A stretch of 10,000 nucleotides of DNA from Magnetospirillum sp. (GTDB lineage Bacteria; Pseudomonadota; Alphaproteobacteria; Rhodospirillales; Magnetospirillaceae): the NCBI GenBank assembly GCA_020217035.1, contig JAIWOG010000074.1:1-10000 (forward strand), in the 5' to 3' direction. Of the stretch, positions 1 to 7,122 are shown piece after piece. Every line of letters starts with the position of its first letter. Position 1 is the stretch's first letter. The position numbers and the translations under genes are program-made. The notes under the pieces are model-generated. The model made no database searches and had not been told where the DNA came from. It saw nothing but the letters and a program-made list of their open reading frames with translations.

Positions 1-1455
1 ATCGACCCCGACCAGATCACCGAACGCAAGCCCACCAAGGGCGAAGTTCCATTCTACCGCGAAAACGGCCAGGCCGTCCCCCGCGGCATCAAGGGCTTGT
101 TCAGAAACCTCAAATGGTGGGCCGCCGGCATCTTGCTGGCGTGGTGGCACCTGGGTCCGTTCCTGCGCTGGGACCGTGGCGAAGGGGCGCCGGACCAGGC
201 CATCCTGCTCGACATGGCAGGCCGCCGGGCCTATTTCTTCGACATCGAGATCTGGCCCCAGGAAGTCTATTACGTCACCGGGCTGCTGTTGATCGCCGCC
301 ATATCGCTGTTCCTGATGAGCGCCTTGGCCGGCCGCATCTGGTGCGGATTCCTGTGCTGGCAGACCGTCTACACCGATTTGTTCCAGAACATCGAACGCT
401 GGGTCATCGGCGAACGCACCGCGCGGATCAATTTCCAGCGGGCGCCGGCCAGCCCCGGCAAGATCGCCAAGCAAGCCGTGGTCTACGCCGCCTGGGCCGC
501 CATCTCGGCCGCCTGCGGCATCGGCGTGACCCTGTGGTTCGGCGACGCCTTCCAGATGCTGGCCGACATCTTCACCCTGAACGCGCCGCCGGCCACCTAT
601 ATCTTCATCCTGATCATCGGCGGCTTCTGCTTCCTGTTGGGCGGCTTCGCCCGCGAGCGCGTCTGCGTCTACATGTGCCCCTATTCGCGCTTCCAGGCGG
701 CCATGTTCGACGAGCATTCGTTGATCGTCAGCTATGAATCCTGGCGCGGCGAACCGCGTGCCCCCGCCCCCAAGGATCGCAACTTCGAAGGTCGCGGCCA
801 TTGCGTCGATTGCAAGATGTGCGTCCAGGTGTGCCCCACCGGCGTCGACATCCGCTTCGGCAACCAGTTGGCCTGCATCGGCTGTGGCTTGTGCATCGAC
901 GCCTGCGACCAGATCATGGACAAGTTCGGCCTGCCCAAGGGGCTGATCTCCTATGATTCGGCGGTCAACCTGGCGGCCCGCGAAGACGGCAAGCCCGCGC
1001 CGGGCATCAAGCCCATCCGCCCCCGCACCGTGTTGTATGGCGGCCTTTTGGCCATCGTCGGCGGCGTCATGCTGACCGGCCTGCTGACGCGCTCCACCAC
1101 CGAGGTCAACGTTCTGCACGAACGCGCCCCGCTTTTCGTGGAAATGTCCGACGGCAGCGTGCGCAACGGCTACAATTACAAGATCCTGAACATGGTGCGC
1201 GAGACCCGCACCTACGTGCTGAAGACCGAGGGTCTGGCCGGCGCCACCTTGGACATGGTGGGTGGTGCCGCCGAGGTCAGCGCATTGGAATTGCCGGTGG
1301 AACCGGACCAGGTGGGCAATTTCCGCATCTTCGTCAACGTCCCCGCCGCGTCGCTGACCGGCCGGTCGTCGGACCTGACCTTCGTGCTGGTGGAAAAGGG
1401 CAAGGACGGCAAGCCGATCCGCAGCAAGACCCTGTTCGCCGGTCCTGATAAATAA
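1..1455 (+). CDS. ccoG: Cytochrome c oxidase accessory protein CcoG (FixG/RdxA family), 5' end cut by window
   Basis: Membrane-bound polyferredoxin needed to assemble cbb3-type cytochrome oxidase. Family members are linked to Cu(II) reduction for the copper centre. The reading frame is open to base 1, so the gene begins upstream; the TTG at 97 is not the start, because the 32 codons before it also fit the family's N-terminus. Visible residues (base 1 = residue 1): a first helix with LRWDRG after it; helix 2 ending in WCGFLC (C115, C119); a further helix pair; C222-x3-C226-P followed by YSRFQ; two 4Fe-4S motifs at C268/C271/C274/C278 and C292/C295/C298/C302; a helix near 340-360; then a C-terminal periplasmic immunoglobulin-like FixG_C domain. 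Stop TAA at 1453. Oddity: the first cysteine pair is CxxxCW, where I expect CxxxCP. A strong terminator follows at once, so ccoHIS are not directly downstream; ccoNOQP may lie upstream, which cannot be seen here. Confidence 0.95.
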   Translation: MDPDQITERKPTKGEVPFYRENGQAVPRGIKGLFRNLKWWAAGILLAWWHLGPFLRWDRGEGAPDQAILLDMAGRRAYFFDIEIWPQEVYYVTGLLLIAAISLFLMSALAGRIWCGFLCWQTVYTDLFQNIERWVIGERTARINFQRAPASPGKIAKQAVVYAAWAAISAACGIGVTLWFGDAFQMLADIFTLNAPPATYIFILIIGGFCFLLGGFARERVCVYMCPYSRFQAAMFDEHSLIVSYESWRGEPRAPAPKDRNFEGRGHCVDCKMCVQVCPTGVDIRFGNQLACIGCGLCIDACDQIMDKFGLPKGLISYDSAVNLAAREDGKPAPGIKPIRPRTVLYGGLLAIVGGVMLTGLLTRSTTEVNVLHERAPLFVEMSDGSVRNGYNYKILNMVRETRTYVLKTEGLAGATLDMVGGAAEVSALELPVEPDQVGNFRIFVNVPAASLTGRSSDLTFVLVEKGKDGKPIRSKTLFAGPDK

Positions 1456-1469
1456 AACAGGCCCTTTAG

Positions 1470-1506
1470 AAAACCCCGGAAAGCCACAAGTTTTCCGGGG
1501 TTTTTT
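1470..1506 (+). terminator. Intrinsic terminator of ccoG
   Basis: A perfect 13-bp stem pairs 1470-1482 (AAAACCCCGGAAA) with 1492-1504 (TTTCCGGGGTTTT), with a 9-base loop and a run of six T at 1501-1506. It begins 15 bases after the ccoG stop. The A-rich left arm means it could also work on the minus strand. Confidence 0.9.
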
Positions 1507-1510
1507 CTTG

Positions 1511-1544
1511 CCCTGATTTTGGGCTCGTCTGCCCAAACCCAGGG
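1511..1544. promoter_or_regulatory. Long interrupted dyad upstream of the sensor gene, possible activator site
   Basis: The inner arms TTTGGGC (1518-1524) and GCCCAAA (1531-1537) are perfect complements around TCGTCT. The outer arms CCCTG (1511-1515) and CAGGG (1540-1544) also pair, with a 2x2 internal mismatch between. The centre lies about 85 bases before the start predicted from the sigma-54-type element at 1587, in the usual range for an enhancer-binding-protein site. The arms do not match the NtrC or NifA consensus as I know them. It could instead be an RNA hairpin in read-through transcripts. Confidence 0.4.
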
Positions 1545-1586
1545 CGTCCATAGCTTGTCGCCACGGGATTTCCAGGGCTTGGCGCA

Positions 1587-1602
1587 CGGCACAGCGATTG
1601 CT
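1587..1602 (+). promoter_or_regulatory. Probable sigma-54 (-24/-12) promoter
   Basis: CGGCAC-N5-TTGCT matches the sigma-54 consensus TGGCAC-N5-TTGC(A/T) with one mismatch in the -24 box. The invariant GG (1588-1589) and GC (1600-1601) are exactly 10 bases apart. Transcription would start near 1612-1613, leaving a leader of about 23 bases that contains the ribosome site GGAGAG at 1625-1630. A chance match is possible in GC-rich DNA. Position, spacing and the upstream dyad all favour it. Confidence 0.5.
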
Positions 1603-1635
1603 TGTAAGGACGACAGCAACAACCGGAGAGCCATC

Positions 1636-3837
1636 ATGGTGACATCGGGTTCGCCGTTTTCCCGCAAGTCAATCTTGGCCGAATTGGCCAAGGCCGCCGA
1701 AGAGATCGCCGCCGGAGACCGCTTCGTCAAGGTGCCGGTCGTGAATGGCGCCGGGGCCGAGGCCCGGCTGGCCCGCGCCATCGAGGCCATGCGCCGCGCC
1801 TTGATCGAATCTGACGCCGCCATCGCCGAGCAGGAAGCCGACCGCGAGGTGCAGGAACAGCGCCGCCGGTCCACCGAAAACTTCGTCGCCAAGTTCGAAA
1901 CCACGGTCAGCGGCGTGCAATCCAGCCTGTCCCACGCCGCCGCCGGCATGCGCGACGCCGCCGGCGCCTTGGCCACCCAGGCCGGCACGGTGGCCGAGAA
2001 AAGCGCCGAGGTGGAAAAGGGCGCGGCGGTGGCCACCCAGGAAGCGGCGGTGCTGGCAGAAGCCGCCGGCCAGCTTGACCAGTCGCTGGGCGATTTGGAA
2101 GGCCGGGTGGCCCGCGCCGCGCAGGTCATCGCCCAGGCGGTGGACATGGTCGATTCCGCCGACAGCACCATTCGCGGCCTGTCGGAGGCCGCCGGCCGCA
2201 TCGGCGGCATGGCCCACACCATTTCCGACATCGCCGGCCAGACCCGCATGCTGGCGCTGAACGCCACCATCGAGGCGGCCCGCGCCGGAGAGGCCGGCAA
2301 GGGCTTCGCCGTGGTCGCCGCCGAGGTGAAGAGCCTGGTGGCGGAAACCGAAAAGGCCACCGCCGCCATCGACAGCCGGGCCGGCGACATCCGCCAGGCC
2401 ACCGACCAGGCGGTCGCCGCCATGAACGCCATCGGCCAGTCCATGCACGAGGTCAACGAATTGGTGGCCGCCGTCGCCGCCACCATGCATCAGCAAAGCG
2501 CCGCCAGCCGCGCCATCACCGACGGCGTCCGCCGCACCGCCGACGAGGCCGATGCCATGAGCGCGTCCATCCGCGAAGTGGCCGACGCCACCGTGCGGAC
2601 CCGCGCCGAGGCAGCCGGCGTGCGCGAAGCGGCCGGCGAGTTGGGCCGCCAATCCGACACATTGGGCCAGGCGGTGACCACCTTCTTGGACGATTTGGAC
2701 CACGGCGCCATCCGAATCGGCATCGTCCATTCGCTGTCGGGCGGTTCGGCGGTCGGCGAAAAGCCGCTGAAGGACGTACTGCTGGCAGAAATCGAGGCGC
2801 TGAACGCCCAGGGCGGCCTGCTGGGCCGTCCGGTCGAGGCACTGCTCTACAACCCGCGATCGGATGCCGGAAAATACGCCGAATTGGCCGAAAGAGCGCT
2901 GTCCGAGGACAGGGTGCAGGCGCTGTTCGGCGCCTGGTCGTCCACCTCGCGCAAGGCCATGCTGCCGGTGCTGGCCCGCCATGACGGCTTGCTGTTCTAC
3001 CCCTCGCAATACGAAGGGGCGGAATCCGACCCTCGTGTCGTCTATTGCGGGGCGCCGCCCAACCAGCAATTGCTGCCCGCCGTCGAATATCTGACAAGCC
3101 CGCAAGGCGGCGGCTTTGACCGCTTCTATCTGGTGGGCAACGACACCCTTTACCCGCGCCTGACCCACAAGGTGCTGACCGACGATCTGCGCCGACGCGG
3201 CGTGCCCGCCTCGGCGCTGCGCGAGACCCTGTTGCCGGTGGGCGCCGACGACTGGTCCAAGGTGGTGGCCGACATCCGTGCCTTCGCCCGGACCGGCGGC
3301 GGCAAGACCCTGGTGGTCAGCACCGTGGGCGGCGATTCCAACTTCCATTTCTTCCGCCAGTTGGGCGGCTCGGACGTGCCGGTGTTGACGGTGTCCATCG
3401 GCGAGGCCGAGGCGGCGCTGCTGGACCCCAAGCTGCTGGCCGGCCACATGGTGGCGTGGAACTACCTGATGAGCGTCGATACCCCGGAAAACCAAGACTT
3501 CCTGGCCCGATGGCGCCGGCGCGGCGGCGACGCCAAGGCGGTGGTCAACGACGCCATGGAAGCGTCGGTGATGGCGTTGCGCCTGTGGGCGCAAACGGTC
3601 CAAGCCTGCGGCAGCCCACAGGCCGCCCAGGTCCGTGCCGCGTTGCCCGGCCAGAAAACCCGGTCGCTGACCGGGTTCGACGTCAGCGTCGATCCCACCA
3701 ACAACCACCTGCACAAGCCCTGCCTGCTGGGCCGCATGCAGGCGGACGGCACCATCTCGATCCTGTGGCGGTCCAGCGGATTGATCGCCCCCGAGCCGGG
3801 CACCCCCCCGGAAGCCTTGCCCCAAGCCGCCGAGTGA
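1636..3837 (+). CDS. Soluble chemoreceptor: HAMP-like + MCP signalling domain + C-terminal UrtA/AmiC-type ligand-binding domain
   Basis: A 733-residue predicted chemoreceptor that would signal through CheW/CheA. ATG at 1636 is chosen for GGAGAG five bases upstream; the frame runs open to a TTG at 1519 inside the dyad and promoter region, which is implausible. Residues about 13-60 resemble a HAMP domain (AEEIAAGD, then LARAIEAM). Residues 60-350 are alanine-rich coiled coil with the MCP hairpin tip at 199-238, including [18 protein letters not shown] and [14 protein letters not shown]. Residues 359-715 are a type 1 periplasmic-binding fold of the Peripla_BP_5 kind: [28 protein letters not shown] and GAPPNQQ resemble urea-transport UrtA and amide sensor AmiC. 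There is no signal peptide, membrane helix or CheR-binding C-terminal pentapeptide, so the ligand domain should be cytoplasmic, as AmiC is. The likely ligand is urea or a short amide, by inference only. The His-rich gene at 3897 lies 59 bases downstream and is probably co-transcribed. Confidence 0.9.
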   Translation: MVTSGSPFSRKSILAELAKAAEEIAAGDRFVKVPVVNGAGAEARLARAIEAMRRALIESDAAIAEQEADREVQEQRRRSTENFVAKFETTVSGVQSSLSHAAAGMRDAAGALATQAGTVAEKSAEVEKGAAVATQEAAVLAEAAGQLDQSLGDLEGRVARAAQVIAQAVDMVDSADSTIRGLSEAAGRIGGMAHTISDIAGQTRMLALNATIEAARAGEAGKGFAVVAAEVKSLVAETEKATAAIDSRAGDIRQATDQAVAAMNAIGQSMHEVNELVAAVAATMHQQSAASRAITDGVRRTADEADAMSASIREVADATVRTRAEAAGVREAAGELGRQSDTLGQAVTTFLDDLDHGAIRIGIVHSLSGGSAVGEKPLKDVLLAEIEALNAQGGLLGRPVEALLYNPRSDAGKYAELAERALSEDRVQALFGAWSSTSRKAMLPVLARHDGLLFYPSQYEGAESDPRVVYCGAPPNQQLLPAVEYLTSPQGGGFDRFYLVGNDTLYPRLTHKVLTDDLRRRGVPASALRETLLPVGADDWSKVVADIRAFARTGGGKTLVVSTVGGDSNFHFFRQLGGSDVPVLTVSIGEAEAALLDPKLLAGHMVAWNYLMSVDTPENQDFLARWRRRGGDAKAVVNDAMEASVMALRLWAQTVQACGSPQAAQVRAALPGQKTRSLTGFDVSVDPTNNHLHKPCLLGRMQADGTISILWRSSGLIAPEPGTPPEALPQAAE

Positions 3838-3896
3838 GTTGACTTGCCCACCCGTCCATGCCAGTTTCCGGCAAATGCCCGTAACGGAGAGAAACC

Positions 3897-4040
3897 ATGT
3901 CCGCTGTGCTGCAAGGGGTGATTCTGCTGCTGGTCGGCTCGGCCGTCGTTTACGGCCTGCTGATGTGCGTCGGCTCGGGAAAGGCCGCCGGCGGCCATGG
4001 CCACGGCCATGACAGCCACGGTGGGCACGGCCACCACTGA
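3897..4040 (+). CDS. 47-residue single-helix membrane protein with histidine-rich tail, function unknown
   Basis: ATG at 3897 has GGAGAG at 3886-3891, five bases upstream, and the frame ends with TGA at 4038. This is the same ribosome-site layout as the gene before it. Residues 4-26 form one hydrophobic helix (LQGVILLLVGSAVVYGLLM). Residues 32-47 are glycine/histidine-rich, with eight His among the last 14 residues plus one Asp. Such tails commonly bind Ni, Zn, Cu or Co; binding here is inferred. Lys29 is the only clear positive charge, so orientation is uncertain but weakly favours a cytoplasmic tail. It sits between the chemoreceptor gene and an intrinsic terminator. I recognise no named family. 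A chance frame is unlikely given the ribosome site, the helix and the terminator six bases after the stop. Confidence 0.75.
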   Translation: MSAVLQGVILLLVGSAVVYGLLMCVGSGKAAGGHGHGHDSHGGHGHH

Positions 4041-4046
4041 TCTTGG

Positions 4047-4075
4047 AACCCCGGCCCGGCGCCGGGGTTTTCTTT
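4047..4075 (+). terminator. Intrinsic terminator after the small His-rich gene
   Basis: Perfect arms AACCCCGGC (4047-4055) and GCCGGGGTT (4061-4069) enclose the loop CCGGC, followed by TTTCTTT through 4075. It closes the unit formed by the chemoreceptor and the small membrane protein. Confidence 0.85.
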
Positions 4076-4101
4076 GCCCCGTGACACAACGTTTAATTTT
4101 A

Positions 4102-4130
4102 TTAACACCTGTTATTTTACCCGTTTTAAT
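4102..4130 (+). promoter_or_regulatory. Sigma-70-type promoter of the decarboxylase gene
   Basis: TTAACA (4102-4107) and TTTAAT (4125-4130) are separated by 17 bases. Each matches its consensus (TTGACA, TATAAT) at five of six positions. The surrounding 4088-4140 is the most AT-rich stretch in the window, directly after a terminator. The start would fall near 4137, giving a leader of about 45 bases. Other register choices in this AT-rich block are possible. Confidence 0.5.
4103..4114. promoter_or_regulatory. Small palindrome over the -35 box, possible operator
   Basis: TAACA-CC-TGTTA is a perfect 5+5 dyad covering most of the proposed -35 hexamer at 4102-4107. Its position suits a repressor or activator site, but short dyads arise by chance in AT-rich DNA. 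Confidence 0.3.
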
Positions 4131-4181
4131 AATAGCCAATTTCGTGTCATCATCCTGGCCTTGGCATCAGGGAGGCGGACC

Positions 4182-5426
4182 ATGACCGAAGACAAGACCA
4201 TCGCGAAACTGCGTCATGGCGGTTGGCTGCCACGGGCCGAAAATGCCCTGGCGGCCTTTCGCGTCGAGATCGAAGCGGAAGTGGCGGCCCATCCGGACCG
4301 GCCGTTGGTGCGCCCGGTTCAGGCGCTTTACGACACCATCATGGACCATCCGCTTTACCGCATGCACCTGACCCAGGCCATCGAGCAGGCCCGGACCAGC
4401 GGCCACCAACTGGGTTATGCCGACATCCATGGGCTGATGCGGCGGATCAACGCGGTGATGCGCTATGCGCCGCCTTATTCCACCTCGGAACTGGTGGGCT
4501 GCCCGCTGAACGCGTTGTTGGACTGGCCCATGTGCATGCCGTCGGGCTTCGCCTTCTTCCAGTTCCCGGAAATCAACGCCCGCCTGCGCGACGTGCTGAA
4601 TTACTGGAGCGACTTCCTGTCCGGCCCTGATTCCCGGCATTACCTGACCACCCAGAATCCCAAGGGTTGGTTCAGTTCCAACGCCGCCACGAACGTGGAC
4701 ATGACGCTGTTCGTCTGCGACCCGGCCCTGCCCCATTACGGCTACAAATCGTGGAACGATTTCTTCACCCGGCGGTTCAAACCGGGAATGCGCCCCGTGG
4801 CCGAACCCGACAACCCGCTTCTGGTGACGTCCGCCTGCGAATCGACACCTTTCGCCCTGCAACGGGGTGTCAAGACCCAGGACCAGTTCTGGATCAAGGC
4901 TCAACCCTATTCGCTGTTCGACATGTTCAGCGCCGACCGCAGCGACCTGGCCCAGCATTTCACCGGCGGCACCGTCTACCAGGCGTTCCTGTCCGCCTAT
5001 AACTATCACCGCTGGCACGCCCCGGTGGCCGGCACGGTGGTGGACGCCTATCTGGTACCCGGCACCTATTACGCCGACGCGCCGTCGGAAGGGTTGGATC
5101 CCGCTGGTCCCAACAATTCCCAGGGCTTCATCACCGCGGTGGCGACCCGCGCCGTGATGGTGGTCGACACCGGCAACACCCATCTGGGCAAGGTAGCGAT
5201 GATCTTCGTCGGCATGGCGGAAATCTCGTCTTGCGTGTTCAGCGTCAAGGTCGGCGACCAACTGAAGAAAGGCGACGAGATTGGATATTTCCAATATGGC
5301 GGTTCGACCCACTGCCTGATCTTCGACGCCAGCGTGACCCTGGACTTCATCCCGCCCCAGCCCTATGGCGAGGACGACAACCAGATCGTCCCGCTGAACT
5401 CGGCCCTGGCGCGGGTGAAGGGGTGA
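4182..5426 (+). CDS. Phosphatidylserine decarboxylase superfamily protein with PsiD-like N-terminal extension
   Basis: A 414-residue pyruvoyl-dependent decarboxylase homologue. ATG at 4182 has GGAGG at 4171-4175; the frame is open back to 4074, but that part is the terminator and AT-rich promoter. Residues about 10-150 match my memory of the extension (PF12588) found before the catalytic domain in fungal tryptophan decarboxylase PsiD and bacterial relatives. The catalytic domain follows: WNDFFTRRFKPG (191-202), YNYHRWHAPVAGTV (273-286, catalytic-type His), and GGST (373-376). In this family the proenzyme cleaves itself before Ser375, which becomes the pyruvoyl group. Where classical enzymes have SPADG, this one has SACES (217-221), so the Asp is replaced. 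There is no membrane anchor. Substrate could be phosphatidylserine, tryptophan or another amino acid; the extended N-terminus argues against an ordinary Psd. It converges on the carbamoyltransferase, 14 bases away. Confidence 0.85.
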   Translation: MTEDKTIAKLRHGGWLPRAENALAAFRVEIEAEVAAHPDRPLVRPVQALYDTIMDHPLYRMHLTQAIEQARTSGHQLGYADIHGLMRRINAVMRYAPPYSTSELVGCPLNALLDWPMCMPSGFAFFQFPEINARLRDVLNYWSDFLSGPDSRHYLTTQNPKGWFSSNAATNVDMTLFVCDPALPHYGYKSWNDFFTRRFKPGMRPVAEPDNPLLVTSACESTPFALQRGVKTQDQFWIKAQPYSLFDMFSADRSDLAQHFTGGTVYQAFLSAYNYHRWHAPVAGTVVDAYLVPGTYYADAPSEGLDPAGPNNSQGFITAVATRAVMVVDTGNTHLGKVAMIFVGMAEISSCVFSVKVGDQLKKGDEIGYFQYGGSTHCLIFDASVTLDFIPPQPYGEDDNQIVPLNSALARVKG

Positions 5427-5440
5427 TTCCAGCGTGACCT

Positions 5441-7072
5441 TCAGTCCCGGATCAGCATTTTCTCGCCGATCACCATCATTTCAGCGGGCGTTGTCTGCCA
5501 GAAACGCAGAGCGTCATCAGGAGTTTCCACCAACGGTTCGCCATTGACGTTCAACGACGTGTTCAGCAAAACCGGCACCCCGGTCCGTTCGCCCAGCAAT
5601 CCCAGCAACCGATAGATCGCTGGATTGCTGGAGGCAGTCACCGTCTGCAAGCGGGCAGTGCCGTCCACATGAGCGATAGCCGGCAGACGCTGGGGATCGC
5701 GGGTCTTGGCGGTGAACAGCATGAACGGGCTTTCATGCTCCCATTCAAACCATTGGCTGGCATCCTCGGCTCGAACCATGGGGGCGAAGGGGCGAAACCA
5801 TTCTCGACGCTTGACCTTGAAATTCAAATGATCACGCATGTCTGGATTGCGGGCGTCAGCCAGGATCGACCGATTACCCAGCGCTCGCGGGCCAAACTCG
5901 GCTCGGCCGCGACACCAGCCCACCACCTTGCCGGCGGCGATGCCATCCGCCACCACGCCCAAATCCAACGGCAGACCCGTGTCGATCTCGTCATAAGACC
6001 GGCCCAAATAGGCGACCTCTTCGGGCTGGTAGTGCACGCGGGCTTCATTGATCACATGATGGCTCAGAAACAAAGCCGCTCCCACCGCGGTTCCGTCGTC
6101 ACCACAGCCCGGGAACAGGCCGAGGCGCTGGAAAGGCGTGCGCTGCAAGATGGCCGAATTGGTGTTGCAGTTCAAAAACGACCCGCCGGACAAGCACAGA
6201 TTGCCGTCATTGTAGCGTTTGGTGCGTTCGAACAAGGTGTTGGCCGAGGCGACCATGGTTTCCTCGAACACGTATTGCAGTGAAGCGGCGATGTCCATGC
6301 TGCGTTGGCTGTCGCTTTCCGGGGCGGGAAACTCCACATGCGGCGCCACTTCGGCGAAATCCGACCACATCAGGTCGATGAAGCGCAAATCATCAGGCTG
6401 GGCCGGGCGGTCATAAAAGGATCGTCCGTATTCCCGCCAGTTATCCACCGCCACCGGCAAGGGCTTGCCATAGGACGCCAGCCCCATGGTGGTGCCCGCC
6501 TTGAACAAGCCGTCGCCCAAGCCTAGTTTGCGGGTGAATTGGTGATAGGCATTGCCGATCATGATGCCGGGGCAGTAAAGCGGGTACAGTTTGGTGTCGT
6601 CGCCATAGGCGAACAACGAACACGCTTCCGGCCGAACCATGGAGGAATCGACGCTCATTGCCGCCGATTTCTCGAAATTGCTGGTGTAGAAGGCGCTGGC
6701 GCAATGGGACAGATGGTGTTGGACGAAGAAGGCGCGGATCGGCTGTCCGAACAGGAGCCCTTTGTATTCCTCCACGAAACGACCTTCTGGCATATCCCAA
6801 AGGTTTCGCTTCAGTTCGCCACCACTTACCTTGTCCAACAGCTTCAAGGGGCAATCAGGGCTGTAAGTGTAAACGGCGAAGGCAACAGCGCTGATGTCCT
6901 GACGTCGCACCTGGCCGATATCCAGCACATAATCGATATCCTGCGGACGAATGCCGCTGTCTTTCTTAACCCGGGTCAGACGCTCGCGGGAGATGGCTGC
7001 AACCAGACGTCCATCCTTTACCAAGGCCACGGCACCGTCATGGCCGACATTCACCCCCAGGACAACGCTCAT
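5441..7072 (-). CDS. Carbamoyltransferase, NodU/CmcH/TobZ family
   Basis: A 543-residue enzyme expected to transfer a carbamoyl group from carbamoyl phosphate, via carbamoyl-adenylate, to a hydroxyl on a sugar or secondary metabolite. ATG at 7072 follows GGGGGA three bases upstream; an in-frame TTG at 7087 would add five residues. N-terminal Kae1-like domain: LGVNVGHDGA near residue 5, metal-type HHLSH (H119, H123), LSGGSFLNCNTNS (294-306) and GCGDDGTAVGAA (322-333). C-terminal YrdC-like domain: GRAEFGPRALGNRSILA (389-405), RPFAPMV (427-433) and NTSLNVNGEPLVETPDDA (504-521). Both domains are complete. Oddity: after the HHLSH segment, the DGxGE-type motif I expect reads DSSMVRPE (142-149). GC by eye is about 55%, lower than most of the window. 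It lies 50 bases downstream of parE with no clear terminator or promoter between, so read-through is possible. No neighbour identifies the acceptor. Confidence 0.93.
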   Translation of the reverse strand: MSVVLGVNVGHDGAVALVKDGRLVAAISRERLTRVKKDSGIRPQDIDYVLDIGQVRRQDISAVAFAVYTYSPDCPLKLLDKVSGGELKRNLWDMPEGRFVEEYKGLLFGQPIRAFFVQHHLSHCASAFYTSNFEKSAAMSVDSSMVRPEACSLFAYGDDTKLYPLYCPGIMIGNAYHQFTRKLGLGDGLFKAGTTMGLASYGKPLPVAVDNWREYGRSFYDRPAQPDDLRFIDLMWSDFAEVAPHVEFPAPESDSQRSMDIAASLQYVFEETMVASANTLFERTKRYNDGNLCLSGGSFLNCNTNSAILQRTPFQRLGLFPGCGDDGTAVGAALFLSHHVINEARVHYQPEEVAYLGRSYDEIDTGLPLDLGVVADGIAAGKVVGWCRGRAEFGPRALGNRSILADARNPDMRDHLNFKVKRREWFRPFAPMVRAEDASQWFEWEHESPFMLFTAKTRDPQRLPAIAHVDGTARLQTVTASSNPAIYRLLGLLGERTGVPVLLNTSLNVNGEPLVETPDDALRFWQTTPAEMMVIGEKMLIRD

Positions 7073-7122
7073 GTTTCCCCCGATCAAAGAACAAGCCGCA
7101 GCTTAAACGACGCGATGGTGCC

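Noticed and set aside
1519..1635. Extended N-terminus for the chemoreceptor from a TTG at 1519
   Set aside because: The stretch contains the dyad and the sigma-54-type element, has no ribosome site, and the ATG at 1636 has a good one.
1507..1635. Possible riboswitch (guanidine or glutamine type) in the sensor leader
   Set aside because: No conserved ykkC or glnA core bases were found. If the promoter at 1587 is right, the leader is only about 23 bases.
1212..2486. A 424-codon open frame on the minus strand spanning the end of ccoG and the sensor start
   Set aside because: It runs across an intrinsic terminator and a promoter region and gives an Ala/Ser/Met-rich sequence without family likeness.
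1669..4089. An 806-codon open frame on the minus strand opposite the chemoreceptor and small gene
   Set aside because: Its product is Gly/His/Arg-rich low-complexity with no family motif. It is the complement of the alanine-rich, GC-rich coding strand, and it crosses a terminator and two well-supported plus-strand genes.
4082..4149. Inverted TGACAC ... GTGTCA pair flanking the decarboxylase promoter
   Set aside because: Only six bases pair over a 56-base gap, which is expected by chance.
7093..7104. Hairpin AAGC-N4-GCTT between parE and the carbamoyltransferase as a terminator
   Set aside because: The 4-bp stem is too weak and lacks a T-run on the minus strand.
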